In this document: one piece after another, positions 1-7,182 of the stretch
How positions within the stretch are numbered: the first letter of the stretch is position 1
Layout of the letters: each line of letters opens with the position of its first letter
Source of the DNA: Thermoplasmata archaeon
Lineage (GTDB): Archaea > Thermoplasmatota > Thermoplasmata > UBA10834
Assembly: GCA_025457845.1 (NCBI GenBank)
Contig: JALOTO010000069.1
Coordinates: forward strand, 1-17,369
Direction: 5' to 3'
DNA: 17,369 nt
The notes under the pieces: generated by a model
The model's input: the letters and a program-made list of their open reading frames with translations, nothing else
Told to the model about the DNA's origin: nothing
The model's database searches: none
Program-made: the position numbers and the translations under genes

Positions 1-1
1 C

Positions 2-1342
2 CACGGCGGCATCCTAGCGATGAGGGACAAGAACGAGCACATGGAGGCCATCAAGCACCACGGCATAGAGCCCATCGACATGGTCGTGGTCAACCTCTAT
101 CCGTTCGAGGCGACCGTCGCAAAGCCCGAAGTCAGGATCGAGGACGCCGTCGAGAACATAGACATCGGCGGCCCATCGATGATACGCTCCGCGGCCAAGA
201 ACCACTCCGCGGTCGCGGTCGTGACGAGCCCCGCGCAGTACGAGTCCGTCCTCAAGGAGCTGAGGGAGAACGACTGCAGGCTCTCCCTCGACACGAGGAA
301 GAGGCTCTCGCTGGAGGCGTTCAGGGCGACCGCCAGGTACGATTCCGCGATAGCGCAGTTCCTGGGCAAGAAATACGCGCCGACTGAGCTCTTCCCGAGG
401 AACCTCACACTGTCGTTCGAGAAGCTCGGCGACCTCAGGTACGGCGAGAACCCGCACCAGAAGGCGGCGTTCTACAAGGACCTCTTCGAGCAGTCTCCGC
501 TGAGCATCGCGGCCGCCGAGAAGATGCACGGCAAGGAGATCTCCTACTGCAACGTCATAGACCTCGACGCCGCGCTGGCCATCGTCTCGGACTTCGAGAA
601 GCCGACCGCCGCGGTCATCAAGCACACGAACCCGTCGGGCGTCGCGAGCGCAGCGACGATCTCCGAGGCGTTCCTGACGGCGTACAACGCCGATTCGCTG
701 AGCGCCTTCGGGTGCGTCATCGGCCTCAACAGACAGGTCGACCTGACGACCGCGAAGGAGATCGCCTCGCACTTCGTCGAGGCCGTCGTCGCGCCGGGCT
801 ACGACCCAGACGCGGAGAAGCTCCTCGAGGAGAAGAAGAACATCAGGCTCCTGAGGACCAACATGCCCATCAGGCGCGAGGAGGGCAGGATGTTCATGAC
901 GAAGGTCAAGTCCGGCCTCCTTTTCCAGACGGACCCGTTCGTCGAGCTGGACAGGTCCAAGCTGAAGGTCGTGACCAAGCGCGCCCCGACTCCCGAGGAC
1001 ATCGATGCGATGGTCTTCGGGGTCAAGGTCTGCAGGCACATCAAGTCCAACACGATCCTGCTGGTCAAGGGCGAGAGGACCGTCGGCGTGGGCGCGGGCC
1101 AGATGAGCAGGGTCGACTCCACGACCATCGCTGGCATGAAGGCGGGGCCCGAGGCGAAGGGCAGCATCCTGATCTCCGACGCGTTCTTCCCGTTCAGGGA
1201 CGGCGTCGACGCCGCGGCCAAGGTCGGCGTCTCCGCGATAGTCCAGCCGGGCGGCTCCCTCAGGGACGAGGAGGCCATCGCGGCCGCGGACGAGCACGGG
1301 ATGTCCATGGTCTTCAGCGGGCTCAGGCTCTTCAAGCACTGA
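2..1342 (+). CDS. purH: Bifunctional purine biosynthesis protein PurH (AICAR transformylase / IMP cyclohydrolase), 5' partial
   Basis: PurH carries out the last two steps of IMP synthesis: formylation of AICAR with 10-formyl-THF, then ring closure. The window opens inside the gene; the frame is open from base 2 and reads [14 protein letters not shown], a conserved part of the N-terminal cyclohydrolase (MGS-like) domain, so about 60-70 N-terminal residues are missing. Further motifs are [21 protein letters not shown], the domain junction [14 protein letters not shown], the transformylase Lys-His motif KHTNPSG (620-640), [10 protein letters not shown], and a C-terminal [12 protein letters not shown] stretch ending SGLRLFKH. 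The Lys-His pair is intact, but the Cys usual after Pro (KHxNPCG) is Ser. Many archaea use PurP and PurO instead of this bacterial-type fusion. It is convergent with the ATPase gene downstream, with about 100 bp between them. Confidence 0.96.
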   Translation, partial: HGGILAMRDKNEHMEAIKHHGIEPIDMVVVNLYPFEATVAKPEVRIEDAVENIDIGGPSMIRSAAKNHSAVAVVTSPAQYESVLKELRENDCRLSLDTRKRLSLEAFRATARYDSAIAQFLGKKYAPTELFPRNLTLSFEKLGDLRYGENPHQKAAFYKDLFEQSPLSIAAAEKMHGKEISYCNVIDLDAALAIVSDFEKPTAAVIKHTNPSGVASAATISEAFLTAYNADSLSAFGCVIGLNRQVDLTTAKEIASHFVEAVVAPGYDPDAEKLLEEKKNIRLLRTNMPIRREEGRMFMTKVKSGLLFQTDPFVELDRSKLKVVTKRAPTPEDIDAMVFGVKVCRHIKSNTILLVKGERTVGVGAGQMSRVDSTTIAGMKAGPEAKGSILISDAFFPFRDGVDAAAKVGVSAIVQPGGSLRDEEAIAAADEHGMSMVFSGLRLFKH

Positions 1343-1444
1343 GCCCGTCTGCCTCCAAACCCCTCAAACCAGTTCCCGGTTTCTATCATCACCTTCGGGG
1401 GCGGAGCTGTCGCTGTGCAGCGGTAGTCCTTGGCACAGGTCGGC

Positions 1445-2929
1445 TCAGAGTATCGGGACCAGCTTCGGCTTGAAGTCACCGGGCTCCGGGTCCGTCATCG
1501 CATACGGCGCGGTGAACGGCTCCTCGCCCCTGACTATGGTGACGCCGGAGGTCTTGTCGATCCTGATGTGGGTGTGAGCGAGGTCTGCCAGCCTGCTCGT
1601 GGACTTCACCGACGGGGTGACCGTCGCGACGAACACGCCGTCGTTGTTGAGCAGCGAGGTCAGGTACTCCATCATGCCATCGAGCACGTTGGGCCCGTAG
1701 ATGGACTCCAGTGAGTCGAATCCGATGGCCGTCAGGTAGGGAGTCCCCGTCCCCTTGAGCGCGTACTGCACGTCCTGCCACTTGATGTCGACGCGGACGT
1801 CGCCGCCCTCGAGTGTCATCGAGTAGGGCTTGGGAGCCTCGGACGGCGCATGCGGCTCGAGCACGCGGACGTTCTTGTCGAAGGTCTCGCTCTTGACGAA
1901 CCCGAGGAGCTCCTCCCTCGCGGTCTCGGCACCCGTCTTCTTGGTCGGGAGCCAGGCCACGCCCCGCCCGAGCGAGGCGAAGTTCGCGATGATGCCCTGC
2001 AGCATGTCGTCGAGGTCCGCGTTCCCGGTGGACACGGTCTTCTCCGCTGGGTCCGGGACCGCATCGAAGAGCCTCGGCTTCTCCGGCTTCGAGTACCTGC
2101 CGTACTCGAAAGTCCTGACCCTGCCTCCGAGGAGCGTGTAGACGTACTTGGGCTGGCGGATCTCGCAGCCCCTGAGCTTCAGGAGTTCGAGCTCCCTGAT
2201 CCTGCGCCCGGTCGTGTTGTTCAGCGACAGGTAGAGCACGCCGTCGCCGAGGTAGTCGAGCAGTTGGTCCGGGGTCTCGAGGACGTAGACGATGTTCGTC
2301 CCACATCCCTCGACCAGGTCCTTCTGCAGGGCGTTGATGAGCCTCGCGGGCGGTACGCCGTACTTCTCCGCCAGTGCGTCGATGCTGTCTATGATTATGA
2401 GCGTCCTCTCGGGGAGGGCCTTGTCCACGACGTCATAGGCCATCTCGATCTCGGGCATCATCGAGCCCACGGTCACCGTGAGCTCCGTGTCCCCGGTCGC
2501 CTCCGCTGGGGTCTCCTCGCCCCCGAGCTCGATGTTCCCCTCGAGCCTCTGGAGCTCCCGCCTGGGGGACTTGACCTTCTGGTCCTTCATCTCGCCCTTG
2601 ATGGCGGCGAGCCCGAGCAGGATCTTCTCGACCTGCATCTCGGAGTCGGCCTTCTTCTTGATCTTCTTCCTGGCCTTGAGGATCTCCCCTTCCTTGACCT
2701 TGTCGAGCAGCCACGGGAACTGGTGGAAGAGCGAATGGTCCGAGACCCTGGTCGACATGTAGTAGCTCTGCTGGACCTGTGCGAGCTCCTCGATCATCTG
2801 CAGGGCGAGCGTGGTCTTCCCGGTACCGGCCATGCCCCTGACGATCAGGGAGTGCCCTCCGCTGTTCGACAGGAACCTGACTATCTCCTTCGGGAACGTC
2901 GCCGGACCTTCCTGGTTAGCTTCAGCCAT
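1445..2929 (-). CDS. Two-domain RecA-superfamily ATPase (KaiC/GvpD/Rad55-like)
   Basis: Predicted cytoplasmic P-loop ATPase of the archaeal KaiC/GvpD/RAD55 group, role unknown. The reading frame begins at an ATG at 2938 (497 aa), but the AGGAG ribosome site abuts that codon; the ATG at 2929 (494 aa) has the AGGAG 9 nt upstream and is preferred. Numbering from the 2938 Met, Walker A is GMAGTGKTT (35-43) and Walker B is IIIDSIDAL (181-189), with a charged insert at about 84-150 rich in Lys and Glu. A second RecA-like half starts at STGNADLDDMLQG (303-315), like the KaiC 'TGIxGLDxLL' signature, but where its P-loop should be the sequence is PTKKTGAETA, with no GKT. It follows the winged-helix gene by about 20 bp, with the ribosome site between them, suggesting one operon. 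Confidence 0.85.
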   Translation of the reverse strand: MAEANQEGPATFPKEIVRFLSNSGGHSLIVRGMAGTGKTTLALQMIEELAQVQQSYYMSTRVSDHSLFHQFPWLLDKVKEGEILKARKKIKKKADSEMQVEKILLGLAAIKGEMKDQKVKSPRRELQRLEGNIELGGEETPAEATGDTELTVTVGSMMPEIEMAYDVVDKALPERTLIIIDSIDALAEKYGVPPARLINALQKDLVEGCGTNIVYVLETPDQLLDYLGDGVLYLSLNNTTGRRIRELELLKLRGCEIRQPKYVYTLLGGRVRTFEYGRYSKPEKPRLFDAVPDPAEKTVSTGNADLDDMLQGIIANFASLGRGVAWLPTKKTGAETAREELLGFVKSETFDKNVRVLEPHAPSEAPKPYSMTLEGGDVRVDIKWQDVQYALKGTGTPYLTAIGFDSLESIYGPNVLDGMMEYLTSLLNNDGVFVATVTPSVKSTSRLADLAHTHIRIDKTSGVTIVRGEEPFTAPYAMTDPEPGDFKPKLVPIL

Positions 2930-2951
2930 CTGACTCATCTCCTAAGCATCG

Positions 2952-3392
2952 CTATCTCTCGCGGGGGACGAACAGCCCTCCAGGGAGCGCTTCCTCCTCC
3001 GCACTCTCTTCCTCTTCGACGAGCTTGATCTCCTTCCACTCCCCGCCGAAGTCCTGTGTCTGGCCTGTGACCATCTGGAACCTGACCCTGAGCTTGCCGC
3101 CCTCGAAGAAGATGTAAGCGTTCTTAAGCATCGACTGGTAGAGGATGATCCTCTTACCCTGCTGGGTGAGCGCACGCTCGACAGCCTTCAGAAGACCGGC
3201 CTTCTCGAGGACATGGATGCGACGGTAGCACGCTGCGATCGGGATGTTCAGCTTGGCGCTGAGCTCCAGGGCGTGCTTGGGCTTGCGCGCGCACGCCACG
3301 AGGATCTTGGCAGCGTATGTATCCATTATCAGTCGGGATGCCTCAATCGGGTCCAAACGTCCGGCCTCCGGAGGGCTCGCCCACGGTATCAC
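2952..3392 (-). CDS. Winged-helix (ArsR-like) transcriptional regulator
   Basis: 146-residue protein with a winged helix-turn-helix at about residues 20-75: the segment DTYAAKILVACARKPKHA, then a recognition-helix-like segment IPIAACYRRIHVLEKAGLL. This resembles ArsR-type archaeal regulators. A beta-strand-rich middle (about 80-125) and an acidic tail (EEEESAEEEA) follow. The start used is GTG; an ATG at 3326 would remove 22 residues including part of the first helix, so the longer form is preferred. No clear ribosome site is seen at either start. A TATA-like element at 3466-3475 lies about 75 bp upstream. It probably forms an operon with the downstream KaiC-like ATPase and may bind the divergent promoter region; both points are inference. 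Confidence 0.75.
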   Translation of the reverse strand: MIPWASPPEAGRLDPIEASRLIMDTYAAKILVACARKPKHALELSAKLNIPIAACYRRIHVLEKAGLLKAVERALTQQGKRIILYQSMLKNAYIFFEGGKLRVRFQMVTGQTQDFGGEWKEIKLVEEEESAEEEALPGGLFVPRER

Positions 3393-3465
3393 GCAAACAC
3401 ATGCTCGGGGGAAGTGCGCGTGGGCGCCATCGCATGACGGGTGTGAGAGCGAATAGACTCCTGGC

Positions 3466-3475
3466 GTTTAATACT
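3466..3475 (-). promoter_or_regulatory. TATA element for winged-helix/ATPase operon
   Basis: On the minus strand the sequence reads AGTATTAAAC, preceded by an A-rich BRE-like CGAAAG. A start site about 27 bp on would fall near 3443, giving a leader of about 50 nt to the GTG at 3392. Confidence 0.45.
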
Positions 3476-3502
3476 CTTTCGCCGGGCCCTGAGAATCGGT
3501 CA

Positions 3503-3516
3503 TGAGAAACGTCTCA
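3503..3516. repeat. Inverted repeat in divergent promoter region (possible operator)
   Basis: TGAGA-AACG-TCTCA is a perfect 5-bp inverted repeat with a 4-bp spacer. It sits between the TATA element of the winged-helix operon and, 4 bp away, the TATA element of the divergent zinc-ribbon gene. The position suits an operator for the neighbouring regulator, but no second clear copy was found. Confidence 0.35.
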
Positions 3517-3520
3517 CAAG

Positions 3521-3529
3521 AAATATAAT
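3521..3529 (+). promoter_or_regulatory. TATA element for zinc-ribbon/OB-fold gene
   Basis: AAATATAAT stands out as AT-rich in a GC-rich genome. The expected start site near 3552 leaves a leader of about 43 nt. That leader contains a 5-bp stem (3562-3566 with 3575-3579) just before the GGAGGG ribosome site. Confidence 0.5.
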
Positions 3530-3594
3530 GTAAATGCTACGCGCTCTGGCAGCTGGAGAATCGCACCGTTTAGAGTGCGGAGGGCGACGGTCTC

Positions 3595-3906
3595 ATGAAG
3601 GGCTTCAGCTGCAGATGCGGCTTCAGGACGTTATCGACGAAGAGGCAGTGCCCTCGCTGCGGCAAGGAGATGACGGAGGCGGAGTGGGGCGACAGGGGAA
3701 GGGTACTCTCCTCCGCGAAGCTGACCATCAGGAACGGCGAGACCCCGCACAAGGTCAGGATAGTCCTCCTCGCAGTCACCGACGGGCCGAAGCTCGTGTG
3801 CTTCTCCGAGGACGACCTCGCGGTCGGCGAGGAGGCCATCGTCACCCACGCCGACGGGAAGTGCACCTGCAGGCGCGAGAGGTTTGAGGCCGACGTCAGG
3901 ACTTGA
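3595..3906 (+). CDS. Zinc-ribbon and OB-fold protein (DUF35-like)
   Basis: 103-residue protein. The N-terminal zinc ribbon has Cys6, Cys8, Cys19 and Cys22 (CRC and CPRC), followed by a beta-rich region from about residue 34 to the end that matches the general layout of DUF35 (Zn-ribbon plus OB-fold) proteins. Members often accompany thiolase or acyl-CoA enzymes, but none lies nearby, so no partner is proposed. The ATG has a GGAGGG ribosome site 10 nt upstream. Its last 11 bp overlap the 3' end of the convergent ACT-domain gene. The family assignment rests on layout and could be wrong; another small nucleic-acid-binding Zn-ribbon protein is the main alternative. Confidence 0.7.
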   Translation: MKGFSCRCGFRTLSTKRQCPRCGKEMTEAEWGDRGRVLSSAKLTIRNGETPHKVRIVLLAVTDGPKLVCFSEDDLAVGEEAIVTHADGKCTCRRERFEADVRT

Positions 3907-4825
3907 TCGGGCACGCCTCGACCAGTGAGAACGGCTGGCCCAGGGCCGCCACCTTCCGCTTCATCAGCTCCTCGACCTCGTCGGCCTTGCTTGATGTGGC
4001 AGCGTGGATGTCCACGACGACCTCGCAGGTCATCTTCTCGTAGTAGACGAGCACGTTGGTGTAACCTGCCAGTACGTTGATGGACTCCTCTCCGAGCGCC
4101 TTCATGACCTCGTATATGGCGCCCGGCCTGTCGGGTATCATGAACTTCAGCCTCATCAGCCTGGCGTCGTCGTTGAGGAACACTATCGAGAGGATCCAGG
4201 AGTCGGGCTCGCCCACGAGCATGACCGGGCCGGAGCTCTTGCCGAGGAAGTTGATGTACGCCTGAGGGAGCTCGAAGACGCCGTCCTTGATTATGCTGGC
4301 CTTCTTCTCGGTCTTCCTGAGCGCCCTGACCTTGACCTTGTCGCTTGACGGGACGGCCCCCCTTGTGTACCTCGTGGAGAGGTCCGAGGTCTCGACATTG
4401 ATGCCGTCGACCAGCGTGACCGACTGGTCCTTGGCGTGCTTGGCGTCGTCGAACTCCTTCTTGAGGGCCGACGAGTCCCCGAAGAACGAGAGGTCGACCA
4501 GCATCTCCCAGACCATGACGACGTTGGGGATGGAGCTGACCGTCTCCGAGTTGAGTATGTCGATGTTCCTTGCCTTGAGGAACATCGCCGCCTGCGCGAG
4601 GGCGCCGGGGACGTCCCTCACCTGAAATGTTACATAGGCGATCTCGCGGTAGTTCTCTGGTCCGAAGGGGGACAGGACTATCTCGTAGGTGCCCTTCCCG
4701 CCGGCCTCGTAGCCGAACAGGGAGCTGAACACCTCGCTCCCGTCGACCAGTCCCAGGGGCTCCCCGATCTCGTGGCAGATCTTGACCTTACCAGACTCCA
4801 TCCGGCCGAAGTCCAACAGCTTCAA
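3896..4825 (-). CDS. Protein with two ACT domains, probable regulatory protein
   Basis: 309 residues from a TTG start. ACT domains bind amino acids or other small ligands. ACT1 includes IAYVTFQVRDVPGALAQAAMFLKARNID split as a typical beta-alpha unit (about residues 62-90), and ACT2 includes LKFMIPDRPGAIYEVMKALG (about 232-251); both have the D-x-PGA turn. Each is preceded by a segment (about 12-35 and 185-215, e.g. KICHEIGEPLGLVDGSEV) resembling an AbrB-type swapped hairpin, which suggests an internal duplication; this is inference. The TTG was chosen because GGTGAGG lies 8 nt upstream and a TATA element at 4863-4869 is correctly spaced. A longer frame to 4948 would run into the upstream gene. 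An ATG at 4801 is the alternative. Function unknown; no enzyme domain is visible. Confidence 0.75.
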   Translation of the reverse strand: MKLLDFGRMESGKVKICHEIGEPLGLVDGSEVFSSLFGYEAGGKGTYEIVLSPFGPENYREIAYVTFQVRDVPGALAQAAMFLKARNIDILNSETVSSIPNVVMVWEMLVDLSFFGDSSALKKEFDDAKHAKDQSVTLVDGINVETSDLSTRYTRGAVPSSDKVKVRALRKTEKKASIIKDGVFELPQAYINFLGKSSGPVMLVGEPDSWILSIVFLNDDARLMRLKFMIPDRPGAIYEVMKALGEESINVLAGYTNVLVYYEKMTCEVVVDIHAATSSKADEVEELMKRKVAALGQPFSLVEACPIKS

Positions 4826-4862
4826 TACCCTCGCCTCACCCGTTCCGTAGGCGCAACTCGGA

Positions 4863-4869
4863 GATAAAA
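4863..4869 (-). promoter_or_regulatory. TATA element for ACT-domain gene
   Basis: TTTTATC on the minus strand predicts a start site near 4839. This leaves a short leader that contains the GGTGAGG ribosome site before the TTG at 4825, and argues against longer start choices. Confidence 0.45.
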
Positions 4870-4877
4870 CTGTTGAG

Positions 4878-5276
4878 CTACGTGGACGACTTCGGGGTGA
4901 AGATGTACAAAACTGGCACACGCTTCTGCAGGCCGGTCCAGTAACCACACGTCCGGCACCTGTAGCCCGACGTGACAGTGCCGCCGTAGACCGTCAGGTT
5001 CTTGATCCGCTCGGTCCTGCCACCGCAGACGGGGCACGATCCGGCCGACGACCTCTTGACCGTCTCCCTGCACCTGATGTCGATCCCGGCCAGGCCGTGC
5101 TCTATGACAAGCCGTCGGATGCGCTCCTCGCTGACGGAGTACTCGGAGTCGTGCCTGTGGAGCTCCACGAGGACCAGCTCCGTGAGCTTCTTTTGGGAGT
5201 TGACGACCCCGTGCCTCTGAAGGGCGTCCTTGATAGCCTCGATCACCTCAGTGTCCGAGGGCATCCTGTAGGCCAT
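4878..5276 (-). CDS. Small zinc-finger protein, function unknown
   Basis: 132 residues. The C-terminal half has two Cys pairs, CPVC (81-84) and CRTC (107-110), which would form a zinc ribbon around a short beta hairpin. The N-terminal part (6-65) is helical and ends in SVSEERIRRLVIEHGLAGI, like a small winged-helix or helical DNA-binding unit. I do not recognise a named family. The ATG at 5276 is used; an in-frame ATG at 5264 is possible. A weak TATA-like AAGTATTG at 5303-5310 suggests a very short leader. It is in tandem with the ACT-domain gene 52 bp on, which has its own TATA element. Confidence 0.7.
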   Translation of the reverse strand: MAYRMPSDTEVIEAIKDALQRHGVVNSQKKLTELVLVELHRHDSEYSVSEERIRRLVIEHGLAGIDIRCRETVKRSSAGSCPVCGGRTERIKNLTVYGGTVTSGYRCRTCGYWTGLQKRVPVLYIFTPKSST

Positions 5277-5341
5277 CGGGACGGGATTGGCATCCGCTTA
5301 GACAATACTTTGCCATGGCCCTGACCCGCCCCTCGTCGGCT

Positions 5342-5356
5342 CGAAAAACATATATG
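5342..5356 (+). promoter_or_regulatory. BRE/TATA promoter for cPGS-family GTPase
   Basis: CGAAAAA (BRE-like) is followed directly by CATATATG. The expected start near 5379 leaves about 12 nt including GGTGAGG (5382-5388) before the ATG at 5391. One of the clearest promoters in the window. Confidence 0.65.
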
Positions 5357-5390
5357 GCCCCAGGGGTTAACCGCCCCCCAAGGTGAGGGC

Positions 5391-6698
5391 ATGAGAGCGA
5401 AAGTCATCATAATGGGGGCGGCGGGCCGCGATTTCCACAACTTCAACACGTACTTCCGCGACAACGCGAACTACGAGGTTGTGGCGTTCACCGCCACGCA
5501 GATCCCGAACATCGAGGGCAGGAAGTACCCGGCCGTCCTGGCCGGCAAGCTGTATCCCAAGGGCATCGAGATACACCCCGAGAGCGACCTCCCCGCGCTC
5601 ATCAAGAAGTACGAGGCGGAGCAGGTTGTATTCGCGTACTCCGACGTCGCCCACGTGGATGTCATGCACAAGGCCTCGATAGTCAACGCCGCCGGCGCAG
5701 ACTTCAGGCTCATGGGGCCCGACCAGACGGCAATCAAGTCCAAGGTACCGGTCGTCGCGATATGCGCGGTCAGGACCGGCTCCGGGAAGAGCCAGACGAC
5801 GAGGTACATCGCCAACTACTTCATATCGAAGGGCAAGAAGGTCGTCGCGATACGGCACCCGATGCCCTACGGCGACCTGGCCAAGCAGGCGGTCCAGAGG
5901 TTCGCCACCTACGCCGACCTCGACAAGCACGAGTGCACCATCGAGGAGAGGGAGGAGTACGAGCCCCACATCGACAAGGGCATCATCGTCTACGCTGGCG
6001 TGGACTACGAGGCCATCCTCAGACAGGCGGAGAAGGAGGCAGACGTCATACTCTGGGACGGCGGCAACAACGACACCCCGTTCTACAAGCCGGACCTGCA
6101 CATAGTCGTCGCCGACCCGCACAGGGCGGAGCACGGGAAGCTCTACCACCCCGGCGAGACCAACATGCGCATGGCCGATGTTGTCATCATCAACAAGTGC
6201 GACACCGCGACGCCCGAGAACATAGCGCGCGTCAAGGAGATCGCCAAGGAGCTCAACCCGAAGGCCGCGGTCATAACCGCCAACTCCCCGGTCACCGTAG
6301 AGGACCCGAAGGCCATCAAGGGCAAGCGCGCCCTGGTCATAGAGGACGGACCTACGGTCACCCACGGCGACATGGGATTCGGCGCTGGCCTGATCGCCGC
6401 GCAGAAGGCGGGCGCGAAGGAGATCGTCGACCCGAGGAAGAACGCCGTCAACTCCATCAAGGCGACCTTCGCCAAGTACAAGCACCTCGAGAAGGTCCTC
6501 CCGGCGATGGGATACGGCGCGGCCCAGGTCAAGGACCTGGAGCAGACCATCAACAAGACCGACTGCGACGTCGTGGTCTCCGGGACGCCGATCGACCTCA
6601 ACCGCGTGCTCAAGGCCAACAAGCCGCTCATCAGGGTCAGGTACGACCTCGAGGTAGTGGGCTCGCCCAAGCTCGAGGACTTCCTGAAGAAGATCTGA
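5391..6698 (+). CDS. cpgS: Cyclic 2,3-diphosphoglycerate synthetase-family GTPase
   Basis: 435-residue cytoplasmic protein of the cPGS / COG2403 predicted-GTPase family. cPGS of thermophilic methanogens closes 2,3-diphosphoglycerate into the cyclic thermoprotectant using ATP. An N-terminal Rossmann-like region (1-115) starts VIIMGAAGRDFHNFN. The P-loop is RTGSGKSQT (128-136), with WDGGNND at 222-228 and an NKCD nucleotide-base motif at 268-271. GGTGAGG lies 2 nt before the ATG. The family is also widespread in organisms not known to make cyclic DPG, so the substrate here is uncertain; a separate GTPase function is the main alternative. It appears monocistronic, followed 43 bp on by tRNA-Leu. 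Confidence 0.88.
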   Translation: MRAKVIIMGAAGRDFHNFNTYFRDNANYEVVAFTATQIPNIEGRKYPAVLAGKLYPKGIEIHPESDLPALIKKYEAEQVVFAYSDVAHVDVMHKASIVNAAGADFRLMGPDQTAIKSKVPVVAICAVRTGSGKSQTTRYIANYFISKGKKVVAIRHPMPYGDLAKQAVQRFATYADLDKHECTIEEREEYEPHIDKGIIVYAGVDYEAILRQAEKEADVILWDGGNNDTPFYKPDLHIVVADPHRAEHGKLYHPGETNMRMADVVIINKCDTATPENIARVKEIAKELNPKAAVITANSPVTVEDPKAIKGKRALVIEDGPTVTHGDMGFGAGLIAAQKAGAKEIVDPRKNAVNSIKATFAKYKHLEKVLPAMGYGAAQVKDLEQTINKTDCDVVVSGTPIDLNRVLKANKPLIRVRYDLEVVGSPKLEDFLKKI

Positions 6699-6710
6699 TC
6701 CCGACAAGGG

Positions 6711-6716
6711 TTTAAG
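6711..6716 (+). promoter_or_regulatory. TATA element for tRNA-Leu
   Basis: TTTAAG is centred about 27 bp before the first base of the tRNA, the expected archaeal spacing. Between it and the tRNA lies an 8-bp inverted repeat, CCGCGGGG (6722-6729) with CCCCGCGG (6737-6744), whose second arm enters the acceptor stem. Confidence 0.6.
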
Positions 6717-6740
6717 GACGACCGCGGGGATTAGCCCCCC

Positions 6741-6850
6741 GCGGGAGTGGCTGAGCCTGGCCAAAAGCGCAGGACTTAAGACCCCGGGTCATACCGGGGT
6801 GGGACATTCTGTCCCGCAGGGGCACGGGGGTTCGAATCCCCTCTCCCGCA
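6741..6850 (+). tRNA. tRNA-Leu(UAA) with 25-nt BHB intron
   Basis: Acceptor stem GCGGGAG (6741-6747) pairs with CTCCCGC (6843-6849), with discriminator A at 6850 and no encoded CCA. The anticodon arm is CAGGA / loop CU-UAA-G / UUCUG, with anticodon at 6777-6779. A long class II variable arm (6812-6825) has stem UCCC/GGGG. The T arm is GGGGG-TTCGAAT-CCCCT (6826-6842). Exon 1 is 6741-6780 and exon 2 is 6806-6850, giving an 85-nt mature tRNA. The precursor is interrupted after position 37 by the intron described separately. The absence of encoded CCA fits the presence of the CCA-adding enzyme in this window. Confidence 0.95.
6781..6805 (+). other. tRNA-Leu intron, canonical bulge-helix-bulge, position 37/38
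   Basis: The intron folds as an archaeal BHB substrate for the tRNA splicing endonuclease. The inner helix is CCCCGG (6782-6787) with CCGGGG (6794-6799) and a 6-nt loop. The 5' bulge is A6779-G6780 | A6781. The central 4-bp helix is C6775-A6778 with U6800-G6803, including two G-U pairs. The 3' bulge is A6804-C6805 | A6806. The anticodon stem closes the outside. Bulge sizes and cut positions match the canonical form. Confidence 0.93.
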
Positions 6851-6901
6851 CGGTCCTGCACACTGGCCTCACGGGCCGGGGGCTCCTCTCTGTCTCCAAG
6901 G

Positions 6902-6950
6902 CGCGGCCTCACATGAAAAGCAGTCGGCCGACGACGGCCATCGCGCCGCG
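6902..6950. repeat. Nested inverted repeat in gap after tRNA-Leu
   Basis: CGCGGC (6902-6907) pairs with GCCGCG (6945-6950), enclosing GGCCG-ACGA-CGGCC (6926-6939). It sits 3' of both convergent transcripts (tRNA and zinc-ribbon gene). It may affect 3' ends, or may simply reflect GC-rich composition; no other feature is seen in this 109-bp gap. Confidence 0.3.
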
Positions 6951-6959
6951 TGTCAGGGC

Positions 6960-7109
6960 CTACCTTCTGGCAAGGTGGACGTAGTGGCACTCGGGGCACT
7001 CGATGGTCTTGCCGTTCGTCTCAACGAGCTTCACGTGCTTCTGGTGCTTCTCGCACTCCGGGCACATGACGTCCTTCTCCTTCTTCCTGAAGTAGTCTAG
7101 AAGTCCCAT
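6960..7109 (-). CDS. Small zinc-ribbon protein
   Basis: 49-residue protein starting MGLLDYFRKKEKDVM, with two CPEC motifs (Cys16/19 and Cys38/41) forming a compact zinc ribbon of the rubredoxin or TFIIS-like knuckle type. A short basic N-terminus precedes it. The frame stays open to a possible start at 7160, but the ATG at 7109 is preferred because a TATA-like GTTTTAC (7144-7150) would start the transcript near 7120. It lies downstream of the lipid-synthesis pair, with 73 bp between. Function unknown; likely nucleic-acid or protein binding. Confidence 0.7.
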   Translation of the reverse strand: MGLLDYFRKKEKDVMCPECEKHQKHVKLVETNGKTIECPECHYVHLARR

Positions 7110-7143
7110 ATCGAAACCCCGTCCGAGTATCCCTGCGCGGGTA

Positions 7144-7150
7144 GTAAAAC
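7144..7150 (-). promoter_or_regulatory. TATA element for small zinc-ribbon gene
   Basis: GTTTTAC on the minus strand is spaced to give a leader of about 11 nt before the ATG at 7109. It suggests transcription independent of the upstream prenyltransferase pair. Confidence 0.4.
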
Positions 7151-7182
7151 ATTGTGCCATTCACGGGCCGCGCCCACATCGC

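Noticed and set aside
14..1339. Long minus-strand open frame across purH
   Set aside because: It is Arg/Asp/Val/Gly-rich with no recognisable motif, a typical shadow of a GC-rich coding gene; the plus strand is unmistakably PurH.
1366..1382. AAACC-GGTTT hairpin after purH as a terminator
   Set aside because: Only 5 bp and not followed by a T tract; it could matter but cannot be supported.
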